64,000 bases of DNA from Candidatus Sulfotelmatobacter sp. (GTDB lineage: Bacteria; Acidobacteriota; Terriglobia; Terriglobales; Acidobacteriaceae), in NCBI GenBank assembly GCA_025462865.1, contig JAOAPI010000098.1:47026-111025 (forward strand). The letters run 5' to 3'. Numbering within the stretch: the stretch's first letter is position 1; each line of letters opens with the position of its first letter. The notes below the pieces were generated by a model, which was not told where the DNA came from, did no database searches, and was given only the letters and a program-made list of their open reading frames with translations. The translations under genes were made by a program, and so were the position numbers. This document shows, piece after piece, positions 1 to 8,559 of the stretch.

Positions 1-846
1 CAGCGCCGCCATCAGAAAGTGCTCGAAGAAGCGCCCTCGCCCGTCGTCGATCCCGACATGCGGCGCCGGATGGGCGAAGTCGCTGTTCGCGTCGCAAGAG
101 CCGCGTCCTACACCAACGCCGGCACGGTCGAGTTTCTGGTCGATCAACCAACGAACGATCAGCCGCGAAATTTTTATTTCCTCGAGATGAACACGCGCTT
201 GCAGGTGGAACATCCGGTCACAGAGTTGATCACCGGCCTTGACCTTGTGAATTTGCAGATTCGTATTGCGTCGGGCGAAAGACTGCCTTTCACCCAGAAT
301 GACGTGAGCATCCGTGGCCACGCCATCGAATGCCGCATCTACACCGAAGATCCTGACAATAATTACTTTCCCAGTCCCGGCAAAATCAGCCTGTTGCAGG
401 AACCCTCAGGTCCGGGAATCCGCGTGGATACGGGTATGTATGAAGGCTGGAACGTGCCCATTGATTACGATCCGCTGCTGGCCAAGCTGATCGGCTATGG
501 CGCCGACCGCGAGCAGGCCGTCGCGCGACTCACGCGGGCTCTCAGCGAATACTTTGTGGGTGGGATCAAGACAAATATTTCTTTGTTCCGGCGCATTTTG
601 CGCGATGCGGATTTCCGCGCCGCCAATCTTGATACCGGATTCCTCGATCGTATGTTGAAGCGGACGGAGGACGGTCCTGTCGACTTAAAAACGGCGGAGG
701 TAGCTGCCATCACTGCGGGCATGTTCGCCGCGTTGGGCTCGACCCCAACCGGAGCAGGAAATGCTACGGCTGGCGCCGCTTCGCAGACCGCCGATGAAAC
801 AGAATCCCAATGGAAAAGTGTGAGTCGCCGCGAAGCCTTGCGTTGA
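1..846 (+). CDS. accC: Biotin carboxylase subunit of acyl-CoA/acetyl-CoA carboxylase (C-terminal part, 5' truncated)
   Basis: ATP-dependent carboxylation of the biotin on the carrier protein, feeding acetyl- or propionyl-CoA carboxylation in the cytoplasm. The frame is open from base 1 (first residues QRRHQK), so the gene begins before the window; 281 residues are visible. The biotin carboxylase signature FLEMNTRLQVEHPVTE begins at fragment residue 60, with the E-x-N-x-R-x-Q-V-E-H active-site residues intact. The C-terminal biotin-carboxylase domain follows (GHAIECRIYTEDP, then the GGIKTN segment). A tail of about 55 residues rich in Ala, Thr and Gly lies beyond the usual AccC end. The separate biotin carrier gene starts 50 bp downstream, so this looks like the split alpha chain of an acyl-CoA carboxylase. 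Whether the substrate is acetyl- or propionyl-CoA cannot be told from this part. Confidence 0.93.
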   Translation, partial: QRRHQKVLEEAPSPVVDPDMRRRMGEVAVRVARAASYTNAGTVEFLVDQPTNDQPRNFYFLEMNTRLQVEHPVTELITGLDLVNLQIRIASGERLPFTQNDVSIRGHAIECRIYTEDPDNNYFPSPGKISLLQEPSGPGIRVDTGMYEGWNVPIDYDPLLAKLIGYGADREQAVARLTRALSEYFVGGIKTNISLFRRILRDADFRAANLDTGFLDRMLKRTEDGPVDLKTAEVAAITAGMFAALGSTPTGAGNATAGAASQTADETESQWKSVSRREALR

Positions 847-860
847 CGCACTGGAACGAC

Positions 861-890
861 TGGCCACTGATCACCGGCCACTGACCACTG
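861..890 (+). repeat. Dispersed ACCACTG repeat, copy 1, abutting the BCCP start
   Basis: GGCCACTGATCACC followed by GGCCACTGACCACTG fills the gap between accC and the carrier gene and ends six T/A bases before the ATG. Related copies lie at 15692-15715, 47066-47082 and 59917-59950. The nadC copy has the same relation to its start codon. Confidence 0.7.
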
Positions 891-896
891 TTTTTT

Positions 897-1391
897 ATGC
901 TCTACGACGTAACTATCGACGGCAAAAAGTACCGGCTTGACCTTTACCGGGTCGACGGACGCTGGTCCTGTCGCCTCGATGGCCGCGAGGTCGAGGTTGA
1001 TGCAGTTCTCGCACGTCCCGATGTACTCTCGCTTCGCATCGGAAACCTGGCGTACGAAGTTAAGTCAGAACGGATCGCGAATGATTTACAGCTGTCGGTC
1101 GGAAGCACTCGCTTTGCAGTCGAAGTCCGCGATCCTCGATCTCTGCGCGGCCGCTCCCGTGCGGAGGATAATCAGGGACCAAAAAAGATAACCGCCCCCA
1201 TGCCTGGTAAGGTCGTACGCATTCTGGTTCACCAAGGCGACGAAGTGGAAGCTGGCGGTGGCGTTGCCGTGGTAGAAGCGATGAAGATGCAAAACGAGAT
1301 CAAATCGCCGAAGAAGGGAACTGTTCAGAAAATATTGGTCACTGAAGGCGCCGCTGTGAATGCTGGCGATGTTCTGGCGATCGTCGAGTAA
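897..1391 (+). CDS. Biotin carboxyl carrier protein (biotinyl domain of acyl-CoA carboxylase)
   Basis: A 164-residue carrier that moves carboxyl-biotin from the biotin carboxylase to a carboxyltransferase. The C-terminal third is a biotinyl/lipoyl domain with the motif VVEAMKMQNEI; Lys130 in EAMKM is the expected biotinylated residue. Residues 1-90 form the beta-rich N-terminal region seen in alpha chains of acyl-CoA carboxylases, not the Pro/Ala-rich N-terminus of E. coli AccB. It directly follows accC on the same strand and is probably co-transcribed with it. The biotin ligase gene birA is in the same window (48 kb). The ATG abuts a copy of a dispersed ACCACTG repeat (861-890), so no clear Shine-Dalgarno sequence is visible. 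Confidence 0.9.
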   Translation: MLYDVTIDGKKYRLDLYRVDGRWSCRLDGREVEVDAVLARPDVLSLRIGNLAYEVKSERIANDLQLSVGSTRFAVEVRDPRSLRGRSRAEDNQGPKKITAPMPGKVVRILVHQGDEVEAGGGVAVVEAMKMQNEIKSPKKGTVQKILVTEGAAVNAGDVLAIVE

Positions 1392-1429
1392 ACTAGCTTA
1401 CCGCAGCCGAAAATGAATGTTTTAATCCG

Positions 1430-2494
1430 CTACTTCGTCAGCCCGTTGCTATCCAGCACTTTCCTGGCGTAATAATTTTCCACTTTAGCGGAGTCGCGCA
1501 ACACCTCGTAGTAAGCAGCCTTAAGCAACTGTTCGCGCCGGTCATGAAGCTGCGAGCGTACGGCCTGCTGCACTCGGGGATCAGACAAGTCGCGCTGCCC
1601 GGCGGGCTCTTTTGACACCAGCTTCACAACTCGGAACCCCACAGCCTGCTTGGTCGCGGGGTTCATCACCGTGATGATCGGGCTATATTGTCCCGGCTTC
1701 AACTTAAGCACCAAATCGCGTGTGCCCGGATCGGTATTTCGTAAGGACGATTCAGGAATTGTTCCCAGATCGCCGCCGTTCCCGGAAGTCTCCGGGTCCT
1801 CTGAATAATTCATTGCCAGCGTTGCGAAATCGTCGCCGCTGTCCAGCCGGTTGGCGATCATCTGGATCTTCTTGCGTGCGTCACCCTCATTCTGAGCTTT
1901 GTTGTTCTGGTTGTGCACTTGCGGATTTGGCGCGGGAGTTACGAATATCTGCGCCAGGTGGTACTGCGGTTCAATCAGATTGAACTCGGACTTGTGCGCC
2001 GTGAAGTAATCAGTGATGTCCTGGTCCGTGACATTAATCTTCGACGAGACTTCCTTATTCATCACCTTATCAACCGTAATCGAACGGCGGATATCGCGCT
2101 TGAAATCCTCCAGCGTGATCTTTTTTTCCTGCAACCTCTTATCGAACTCCTGCTGCGTATAAGGAGACTTGATCTCGTTGAGCTTCCGGTCCACTTCTTC
2201 TTCTGTAGCCAGCAGGCCAAGCTTTTCGGCGCGCCGCATCACCATCTCGTCATCGATCAACTGCCGCAGAATATTCAGCCGGAGAATCATGGCCTGTTCG
2301 CCCGCAGGCGGCTGTTGCGCGCTGGCGACTTGGTTGTCGTAGTACTTGTCGATGTCGGACCGGAAGATTTTGCGGCCATCCACGGTGGCCACCATGTCAC
2401 CACTTACCTGGGATTTGCAACCCAGCAGCGTTGACAGCAAAATGGCAGCGATCGTCAATGCCATCGGCCGGGCAAAGCGTGCTTTTCTGTTCAA
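1430..2494 (-). CDS. SurA-like parvulin peptidyl-prolyl isomerase lipoprotein
   Basis: A periplasmic chaperone/isomerase expected to act on unfolded outer-membrane proteins. From a TTG at 2494, preceded by GGGGAG six bases upstream, the protein is 354 aa. It has a basic N-terminus, a hydrophobic stretch and lipobox LLGC (Cys26), so it is probably a lipoprotein. A SurA_N-like region (VDGRKIFRSDID onward) leads to a parvulin rotamase domain at about residues 176-294, with the family pattern YSEDPETSGNGGDLGTI. The frame continues upstream for 22 residues to another possible start, but that segment is Arg-rich and lacks a ribosome site. The DsbA-like gene lies immediately upstream on the same strand with about 70 bp between them, so the two probably form one envelope-folding operon. 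Confidence 0.88.
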   Translation of the reverse strand: MNRKARFARPMALTIAAILLSTLLGCKSQVSGDMVATVDGRKIFRSDIDKYYDNQVASAQQPPAGEQAMILRLNILRQLIDDEMVMRRAEKLGLLATEEEVDRKLNEIKSPYTQQEFDKRLQEKKITLEDFKRDIRRSITVDKVMNKEVSSKINVTDQDITDYFTAHKSEFNLIEPQYHLAQIFVTPAPNPQVHNQNNKAQNEGDARKKIQMIANRLDSGDDFATLAMNYSEDPETSGNGGDLGTIPESSLRNTDPGTRDLVLKLKPGQYSPIITVMNPATKQAVGFRVVKLVSKEPAGQRDLSDPRVQQAVRSQLHDRREQLLKAAYYEVLRDSAKVENYYARKVLDSNGLTK

Positions 2495-2566
2495 AGGTGT
2501 TCTCCCCACTGACGGTCTACGGCGCACTCGAGTGCGCCAACAACCACCTCTCACCCGCATTCCGAA

Positions 2567-3493
2567 TTATTTGGAGGGCGGTGCTGAAGCCACTGCGCTA
2601 TGCTCAGGAACTGGCAGGTTAGCATCCTTCAAGGCCTGATCCAGGGCTGCCCGCACCTCGCCGATTGGTACGGCCCCGTCAATTTTCTGGCCATTTATAA
2701 ACAGAGTTGGCGTAGCTTCCACCCCAACTCCCTCAGCCTCTTTCATAGACGCCTTCACTGCGCTGTCATCTTGCGCCTTGATGCAAGACTGCAGCTTCGC
2801 CACGTCAAGGTTGTGCTTCTGACCCTGCAACGTCGCCAGCCGGTCCAGCGCATCCGTTCTAGCCGCTGGCGTCTTTTCATTGCCAACCTCGTGCTGGTTG
2901 GCGTGAATATAATCTGCAAAATCCCAATAGGCGTCGCCGTTCTGCGCTGCCAGACAATTGGCGTCCACCGCGGCATGCGTGGCCCAGGGATGGATTTCCA
3001 CCAGCGGATAATCCTTGTAAATGAAAGTTACGCGATCTCCGTATTCCTTCAGTATCTGCGGAAACAACGTCTGGTGCATCCGTGAGCAGAACGGACACTC
3101 GAAATCGTCGAAATTTACTACCACAACTTTGGACGCCTTCGCTCCCCGCGTTGGCCGGCCGCTGGTGTCGATCTTGCTCATCGTCACCGCAAACGGATCC
3201 TTGCTCAGGTCAAACTTGATCATCCGCATCATCGAAGCGTGATCTTTGGAAACCAGAAAGGTGAGGTCCTGCTTCTTTCCACCGTTGTCAATGGTTACGA
3301 TGACCGACTCATAGTTCGGCATATCTGAACTTGCAGAAGGCGCGCCCACCACGATGTGAACCTCAGGGGGAATCTTGTAGTAGGAACGGACCTGGCGTTC
3401 AATCTTCTTGGTTAGATCGGGGGACGTCGATTGAGCAACACAGCCTAGACAAACAATCAGCAGCAAAAGAAAAGAACGTCGGATCAGAGTCAC
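2567..3493 (-). CDS. DsbA-family thioredoxin-fold lipoprotein (thiol:disulfide oxidoreductase)
   Basis: Expected to form or isomerise disulfides in exported proteins. The chosen start is a GTG at 3493 preceded by AAGGCGG at six bases; the frame stays open to 3595 but without a ribosome site. The 308-aa protein begins with a lipoprotein signal (LLLLIVCLGC, Cys18). An N-terminal domain of about 110 residues of unknown role comes first, then a thioredoxin_4/DsbA-type domain with active site CPFC (Cys133, Cys136) after FDDFE. A helical insert (residues about 155-240) and a cis-Pro region EATPTLFINGQ follow, as in DsbA/DsbG/BdbD relatives. First gene of the pair with the SurA-like lipoprotein, which supports a joint job in outer-membrane protein maturation. 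Confidence 0.88.
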   Translation of the reverse strand: MTLIRRSFLLLLIVCLGCVAQSTSPDLTKKIERQVRSYYKIPPEVHIVVGAPSASSDMPNYESVIVTIDNGGKKQDLTFLVSKDHASMMRMIKFDLSKDPFAVTMSKIDTSGRPTRGAKASKVVVVNFDDFECPFCSRMHQTLFPQILKEYGDRVTFIYKDYPLVEIHPWATHAAVDANCLAAQNGDAYWDFADYIHANQHEVGNEKTPAARTDALDRLATLQGQKHNLDVAKLQSCIKAQDDSAVKASMKEAEGVGVEATPTLFINGQKIDGAVPIGEVRAALDQALKDANLPVPEHSAVASAPPSK

Positions 3494-3620
3494 TAAAAAC
3501 CGCCTTATTATCACAGGGTGAAGGTTGATTATCTCACAGCGCCGGAGTGGGCCGCCGAAAGGCCGGGCGTAGAAACGCTCTTGCAGCGTGAACATTCTAC
3601 CGCCGCAATGCCCTTATTTT

Positions 3621-4460
3621 TCAACTAATTCGCTGCAATAAATTCGTCGCGGGCAGCAGCGCGTTCATCGACCCCGAGCGGAAGCCTTCCAGGTCAAGGG
3701 TCACGAACTTAAAGCCCAGCGCTTTGAAGATTGTCGTGAACTGCGACGTCATTGCAGGGTCGAGTGCCCGCTCAAACTCATCACGTGCAATCTCAATGCG
3801 GACAATGTCTCCGTGATGCCGCACGCGGAACTGGCGAAAGCCCAGCGACCGCATCGCGTCCTCGCCTTTTTCCACCACTTCGAGCGCCTCCCTCGTAACG
3901 GGCCGGCCGTATTCAATGCGCGACGAGAGGCAGGCCGCCGCTGGTTTGTCCCAGATACGCAGGCCAGCGTGCCGCGCAAGAGTTCGAATATCTTCTTTGC
4001 CGAGCCTGATATCGAGCAGCGGCGCCACCACGTGATGTGCGTTCGCCGCCTTTTGTCCGGGACGGAAGTCGCCCTGATCGTCCAGATTCATCCCGTACGC
4101 GATAGCATCAAAGCCGCGCGCCCCGCGCAAGGCTTCCATCAAAGTAAACAATTCATCCTTGCAGAAAAAACATCGCTGCGCGTCGTTGCGTACATACTCC
4201 GGGCGATCCATTTCCGAAGTTTTGATTACTTCCAGCGGAATCGATTGCTCCTCGGCAAAGCTAACGGCGTCGGTAAGTTGGGTGCGGGCCAGGCTTGGCG
4301 AGTCGGCAATCACAGCCAGCATCTTTTCTCCCAGCGCTCGATGGGCAGCCCACGCCAGATACGCGGAATCCACGCCGCCGGAGTACGCGACCAGCAGGCG
4401 CCCCAGTTTATGCAAGTGGGCCTCTAGCTGACGCTCTTTCTTCTCGATGTCGGTTTCCAT
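3621..4460 (-). CDS. larE: ATP-dependent sulfur transferase of the LarE family
   Basis: LarE adenylates and sulfurates the carboxylates of pyridinium-3,5-biscarboxylic acid mononucleotide to build the nickel-pincer cofactor of lactate racemase and related enzymes. The 279-aa protein has the PP-loop SGGVDS at residues 27-32. Cys177 in AAACLSSRIEYG aligns with the sacrificial cysteine (Cys176) of Lactobacillus plantarum LarE. Cys97 and Cys100 (CFFC) add a CxxC pair, matching the three-cysteine LarE type that is known to bind a [4Fe-4S] cluster and use it catalytically. No larA, larB or larC is visible here, so the partner genes would be elsewhere. Other PP-loop sulfur transferases are a less likely alternative. 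The ATG is preceded by AGGTTCACC. Confidence 0.85.
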   Translation of the reverse strand: METDIEKKERQLEAHLHKLGRLLVAYSGGVDSAYLAWAAHRALGEKMLAVIADSPSLARTQLTDAVSFAEEQSIPLEVIKTSEMDRPEYVRNDAQRCFFCKDELFTLMEALRGARGFDAIAYGMNLDDQGDFRPGQKAANAHHVVAPLLDIRLGKEDIRTLARHAGLRIWDKPAAACLSSRIEYGRPVTREALEVVEKGEDAMRSLGFRQFRVRHHGDIVRIEIARDEFERALDPAMTSQFTTIFKALGFKFVTLDLEGFRSGSMNALLPATNLLQRIS

Positions 4461-4561
4461 GGTGAACCTATGATTATGTTAGCAGGCTCGATGATCGTCT
4501 GGATGCGGGCAACTCGCTCCCGGTTGCCGCCGGAATCGATCCGCTGCCAGGTCTCCGGGCC

Positions 4562-7093
4562 TTAATACAGCCGCTCTTGCCGCCGCAAACTTCCGAAGCC
4601 GCCAATGTTTGCCAGAGTAAAGGTGAAGCGAAACAAGTTCTCATGTCGCACATTGGCGATGTTGTAGCTGCGATACTCCGCGGTCACTCCGCAACAATCC
4701 CAGTTGTAGGTAGTTTGCGCAGCGACAAATTGCAGCTGTTTGCTTTCCGAGTCAAAACCGAAACTGCCAGCTCCGCTGAAACCGTGTTTGCTGGCGCGGC
4801 CATAACCAATCGCGGCGCGAAACTGGTTGAAGCGCGCAAGCGTTGACGAGCCCGATGACGAAGTGATGGCCTGCGCAGGTATGTTGAGGATTGCATCGCC
4901 TCCACCTATGGTGACCGGCCCCACGTGGTAGTTCGCCAGCAGCGTACTGGCATTGACGCCATTCCCCTGGAAATCATAATCCAGATCCCACTCGGCGTCC
5001 GTGCGGGCGCTCGTCTCGACGCGCAACCGCGAAATGAGGGGAGAAAGATGCCGCGGCTCCGTCACAAACGCAATTCCAGTAAGATCCGCGGTCGTCGTGA
5101 ACATGTTGCGTTGACCAGGAACTAGGGCCCCGCCAAACGTTGGATCGAGAAAGTATTTCTGCGCCAGTTCCCAGGTCACCACTTCCCGCACCTGCGGGCC
5201 CGCCTGGCACGGAACGACCGCAGCACGCACCCATGGAATGATGGACTCCGGCGCTGGGCCACCCACCGTCACGCCCGGCATCATTGTTTCGGAGCTGGTG
5301 GTCGCACAATCCTGCTTTTTCTCTGAAGTGCGCTTTGCGTACAGTCGCGTTACGAATCCGTACTCCAATTCATGCGTATTTGTGAGGATGTCGCGCTCGT
5401 CAAATTTGATTGTGTTCGAGAATTCGTTGATGCCGGTAACCAGGCGATACACAATTCTCGGTTCAACGACGTGCTTCCATTTTCTGCCCAAGAATTCCTT
5501 GTCGAAGACCCGTTCCACTGCAGGCGGCCTCAGTTCTACTGTTGCCTCCAAAGACCTGTGATTGATGGGATCACTTAGCGCCAACCCGGCGCCGCTGATC
5601 GGCTCCCGCTCCGTGTAGTACGTGTCATGTAGCGTCAGCTCTGGACGCAAAGACCATCCGCGAAACAACAGCGGCAGTGAAATGTCAGGGTTTAGCGCGA
5701 ATCTCCCCAGATATCCTGAGCGGAAAGGAAGAGTGCAAGCTGGAACCGGCCCTGAAGTCGAACACTCCTGCGGTTCACTGCGCGATAATCCGGCTGCCGA
5801 CGCGTCAAATGACCAGTAGAGCGGCGTGTGACCCAACTGACGATCGACGCTGGAGAAATCAAAGCTTGGAGCATGCGAAATCCGGATTACCTGCCCCGGA
5901 GTAGTGCTGATGAAGTTTTGATAGACCTCAACAAATCCATTGAGAGCAAATCCGTTGTCCGACTTCGAGAGAAAGCCTTGCGATTTCACTTCTGAATACA
6001 CTGCCTGGCTAAAAACTTCGTTGAACGCCAGGCGGAACAGAAACGAACTGAGGTAGTCGACGTCAGCCACGGCACGGAACCCGTCCACGTGACCCGCAGC
6101 ATTCAGACGTACATTTTCTCCGCCTTCTTTGAGTGGAGGCGATCCAATGCCGCGATCGATCACGCCGAAATAGCTCAGGTCCACGTAAGAGGTCTCGCTT
6201 GGAAGAGCGCGAAAATTTCCCCGCTGCGACCAGCCGCGCGCAGAAAAATATTCAGCGCCCAAGGTGGCGTCCATCATGCGACTGATGGCCCAATAGTATG
6301 CTTCGCCCACGACGTAGCCCTTGGCGGAAGAATGTGCCACTGATGGTATTAAGAAACCAGATTGACGAGACTCTTTCTGCACCGGATGGGTCGCGAACGG
6401 GAAGTAGAGAATTGGAAGCCCATGCAACATGAAAGTGCTGTGGTAGATTCTGGCATTCCCGCCCACATCGACGATCACCTTGCGCGCGTCGAACTGCCAT
6501 TTCGGATGAGGCAGTTCGCAGGTGGTGATGGTTCCGTCATATACAAGGTAGTGATCGGGACTGGTTTTCTCGACAAGTCTGCCAGTGAAAGCGAAGGGTG
6601 CGGTAGAGGTTAAGATCACTCGATTCGCACGAAAACGCAATCCGGTCGTTCCCGTCACATCGTAAAAACGTCCGGTTTCCAGTTCGAGGTTGTAGGTGCC
6701 GTGCGACGCCCGAATATGGTCGTCGTTCAGTCCGCCGTCGAGCGCGAAATGGCCTTCCGCAGTCGCTTCCTTGGTATCCGCGTTGTACGTCGCTTCGTCC
6801 GCGCGCAAGATGTAGTTTCCGTAATGGATTTCAACCGCTCCGTGCAATTTGTAAATTCCGCCTTGCTCTTCCTGCTGAATGGCGCAAATTGTGTTCACCG
6901 CACCATTTTCCTTTTGAGCGGCGGCTGCCAGAGCGCATGGAGTTTCCGGCGCAGTTGTTTTTTGCGTGGCCGCGCGTGCGGCGGGCGTTGCTTCCTGCTG
7001 CTTCACGGGTGGCAACTGGCTGGTAACTATTGGAGGAACGAGAAGCAGGTGACAAAGCACTGCAGCCGTGATAAGGAATCTGTTGCGAGTCAT
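4562..7093 (-). CDS. lptD: LPS-assembly outer membrane protein LptD
   Basis: The outer-membrane barrel that, with LptE, inserts lipopolysaccharide into the outer leaflet. It is 843 aa, a usual size for the family. A signal peptide (residues 1-25) is followed by a short Ala/Thr/Gln-rich linker. An OstA/LptA-like beta-jellyroll domain (about residues 75-200, GIYKLHGAVEIHYGNY and onward) comes next, then the large LptD barrel domain to the C-terminus. Periplasmic Cys residues are present, but the exact LptD disulfide pairs cannot be assigned by eye. It shows that the organism is a diderm with LPS or a related glycolipid. The ATG is the last in a ladder of three ATGs produced by a 14-bp tandem repeat, with no obvious Shine-Dalgarno sequence. 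Confidence 0.93.
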   Translation of the reverse strand: MTRNRFLITAAVLCHLLLVPPIVTSQLPPVKQQEATPAARAATQKTTAPETPCALAAAAQKENGAVNTICAIQQEEQGGIYKLHGAVEIHYGNYILRADEATYNADTKEATAEGHFALDGGLNDDHIRASHGTYNLELETGRFYDVTGTTGLRFRANRVILTSTAPFAFTGRLVEKTSPDHYLVYDGTITTCELPHPKWQFDARKVIVDVGGNARIYHSTFMLHGLPILYFPFATHPVQKESRQSGFLIPSVAHSSAKGYVVGEAYYWAISRMMDATLGAEYFSARGWSQRGNFRALPSETSYVDLSYFGVIDRGIGSPPLKEGGENVRLNAAGHVDGFRAVADVDYLSSFLFRLAFNEVFSQAVYSEVKSQGFLSKSDNGFALNGFVEVYQNFISTTPGQVIRISHAPSFDFSSVDRQLGHTPLYWSFDASAAGLSRSEPQECSTSGPVPACTLPFRSGYLGRFALNPDISLPLLFRGWSLRPELTLHDTYYTEREPISGAGLALSDPINHRSLEATVELRPPAVERVFDKEFLGRKWKHVVEPRIVYRLVTGINEFSNTIKFDERDILTNTHELEYGFVTRLYAKRTSEKKQDCATTSSETMMPGVTVGGPAPESIIPWVRAAVVPCQAGPQVREVVTWELAQKYFLDPTFGGALVPGQRNMFTTTADLTGIAFVTEPRHLSPLISRLRVETSARTDAEWDLDYDFQGNGVNASTLLANYHVGPVTIGGGDAILNIPAQAITSSSGSSTLARFNQFRAAIGYGRASKHGFSGAGSFGFDSESKQLQFVAAQTTYNWDCCGVTAEYRSYNIANVRHENLFRFTFTLANIGGFGSLRRQERLY

Positions 7094-7132
7094 CGGAACG
7101 CGATCATCGGAACAAGATCATCGAAGCGCATG
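7091..7132 (-). repeat. 14-bp tandem repeat (x3) forming an ATG ladder at the lptD start
   Basis: Units 7091-7104 (CATCGGAACGCGAT), 7105-7118 (CATCGGAACAAGAT) and 7119-7132 (CATCGAAGCGCATG). On the minus strand each unit carries an ATG. The two upstream ATGs start five-codon minicistrons (MILFR and MIAFR) whose TGA stop overlaps the next ATG as ATGA. The last ATG is that of lptD. Confidence 0.85.
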
Positions 7133-7288
7133 CAGAAGTGCCCGGCTGCATCCATCGGCCAGCAACCGTCGTGAACTTAGCACGGCTGCGCCCCGCGAGG
7201 CAAAGCCGCCACAAGTTCTTCGATTCTGAAGCAGTGCTCGCGGTTACCCGGTGACCGAAGGTTCTACATTTTTATCAGATTGTGATTC

Positions 7289-8455
7289 ATGCCCTGTCTA
7301 CTTTGTGGTGACATTTGCCGCTGCTCTTCGGAAGCGGATCCTATCGTTTCACCGCGCTGGTTAGCGGACGATGACGCATGCGTGTCCGCAGAAATGTCCC
7401 AAGACTTTCCCCAGACCTCTGCTTCTGATCCGCCGCCCATGCCTCTCGACGCGGAAGAGGCAACCTCGGACAAAAGCTCCGAGTGTGCACCCGAGGATTC
7501 TCCTGCCTGGCGACAAGAAGTCGCTGCCCGGCTGAACCGTTATCAGTCAAAGCGCAAGCCGCGTCCGCCACGCTATCCGTCGCTGCGACTGCAGTTCGAG
7601 CAGAATGACTCAACTCGCAATTCCGCTGATGTTTCTGACGAGTCCACTTTTTTTCTTTCGACCGCTTCTAACCACGCTTTGGCATTGGATGGCTTCGAGA
7701 GTCGCCCTGCTCCCACTGTCGAAACCACGGGGTCTGCATCGTTACAGCGGGCTGAAAATCCAGTTCAACGGACCGCGCAAGCTTTCGTTTCGGACGTCCC
7801 TATTCCCGCTCCCGCAACAGCCAAGATCATTGAGTTCCCCTGCTCCTGGATGCCTCCACCCGCCCCGCTCGACGAATTGGCGGAGCCTGTCGTAGATCGT
7901 CCTCGCATCCTCGAAGCTCCGGAAGTGATTCTCCCGCCGCCGGCTCTTGGCGGAATCACGATCGAGCCTGCACATCAGCCCGAGCTGGAAAAACGCCCGG
8001 GCATCGATATCCCGCTGCAGAGCGCGTCTCTGTCGCGCCGAATCTTATCCACAGCGATTGACGGCGTAATCGTCGCGACGGCATGCGCCCTTTTTGCTTA
8101 CATCTTTTGGAAGATAACCGCCATTCAGCCGCCGCGATTCCAAATTCTGAGTTCTGCTGCCGGCCTTATCGCGCTGTTCTGGTTTGCCTATCAATATTTG
8201 CTCGTGGTCTATTCAGGCTCCACGCCAGGATTGCGCCTGGCGAAGCTGGAATTATCACGGTTCAATGGAACCCCTGCCAGTCGCGGCCTTCGCCGCTGGC
8301 GTGTTCTTGCTTCGTTTCTCTCGGCCGTTTCCCTCGGCATGGGATATGCCTGGGTCTTCCTCGACGAGGATGCCTTGTGCTGGCACGACCGCATCACGCA
8401 CACGTATCTTGCGCCCAAGACCCCGGAAAACAGCATTGAAAGTACCCAAATTTAG
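7289..8455 (+). CDS. RDD-family membrane protein with a Cys-rich N-terminus
   Basis: 388 aa. Residues 1-14 hold a compact cysteine cluster, CLLCGDICRC (Cys3, 6, 10, 12), which could bind a metal. A disordered, Pro/Ser/Ala-rich region runs to about residue 245. The C-terminal RDD domain (about 247-372) starts with SRRILSTAIDG and has two or three hydrophobic segments ending near CWHDRITHT, the usual RDD end. RDD proteins are integral membrane proteins of mostly unknown role; some have been linked to ion transport. It is divergent from lptD across a 195-bp gap. A later start at MSQDF (7394) is possible but would lose the cysteine cluster. No strong ribosome site is seen at either start. Confidence 0.8.
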   Translation: MPCLLCGDICRCSSEADPIVSPRWLADDDACVSAEMSQDFPQTSASDPPPMPLDAEEATSDKSSECAPEDSPAWRQEVAARLNRYQSKRKPRPPRYPSLRLQFEQNDSTRNSADVSDESTFFLSTASNHALALDGFESRPAPTVETTGSASLQRAENPVQRTAQAFVSDVPIPAPATAKIIEFPCSWMPPPAPLDELAEPVVDRPRILEAPEVILPPPALGGITIEPAHQPELEKRPGIDIPLQSASLSRRILSTAIDGVIVATACALFAYIFWKITAIQPPRFQILSSAAGLIALFWFAYQYLLVVYSGSTPGLRLAKLELSRFNGTPASRGLRRWRVLASFLSAVSLGMGYAWVFLDEDALCWHDRITHTYLAPKTPENSIESTQI

Positions 8456-8559
8456 CCTCTGAGATCAGCGAGTCCCCGATCAACCCTACTCCCAGCTCCC
8501 CTCGCCCTATGCTATCTTCAAAGGGTTTACTAGTTGGCGCTTCCGCACTCGTCTGAATA

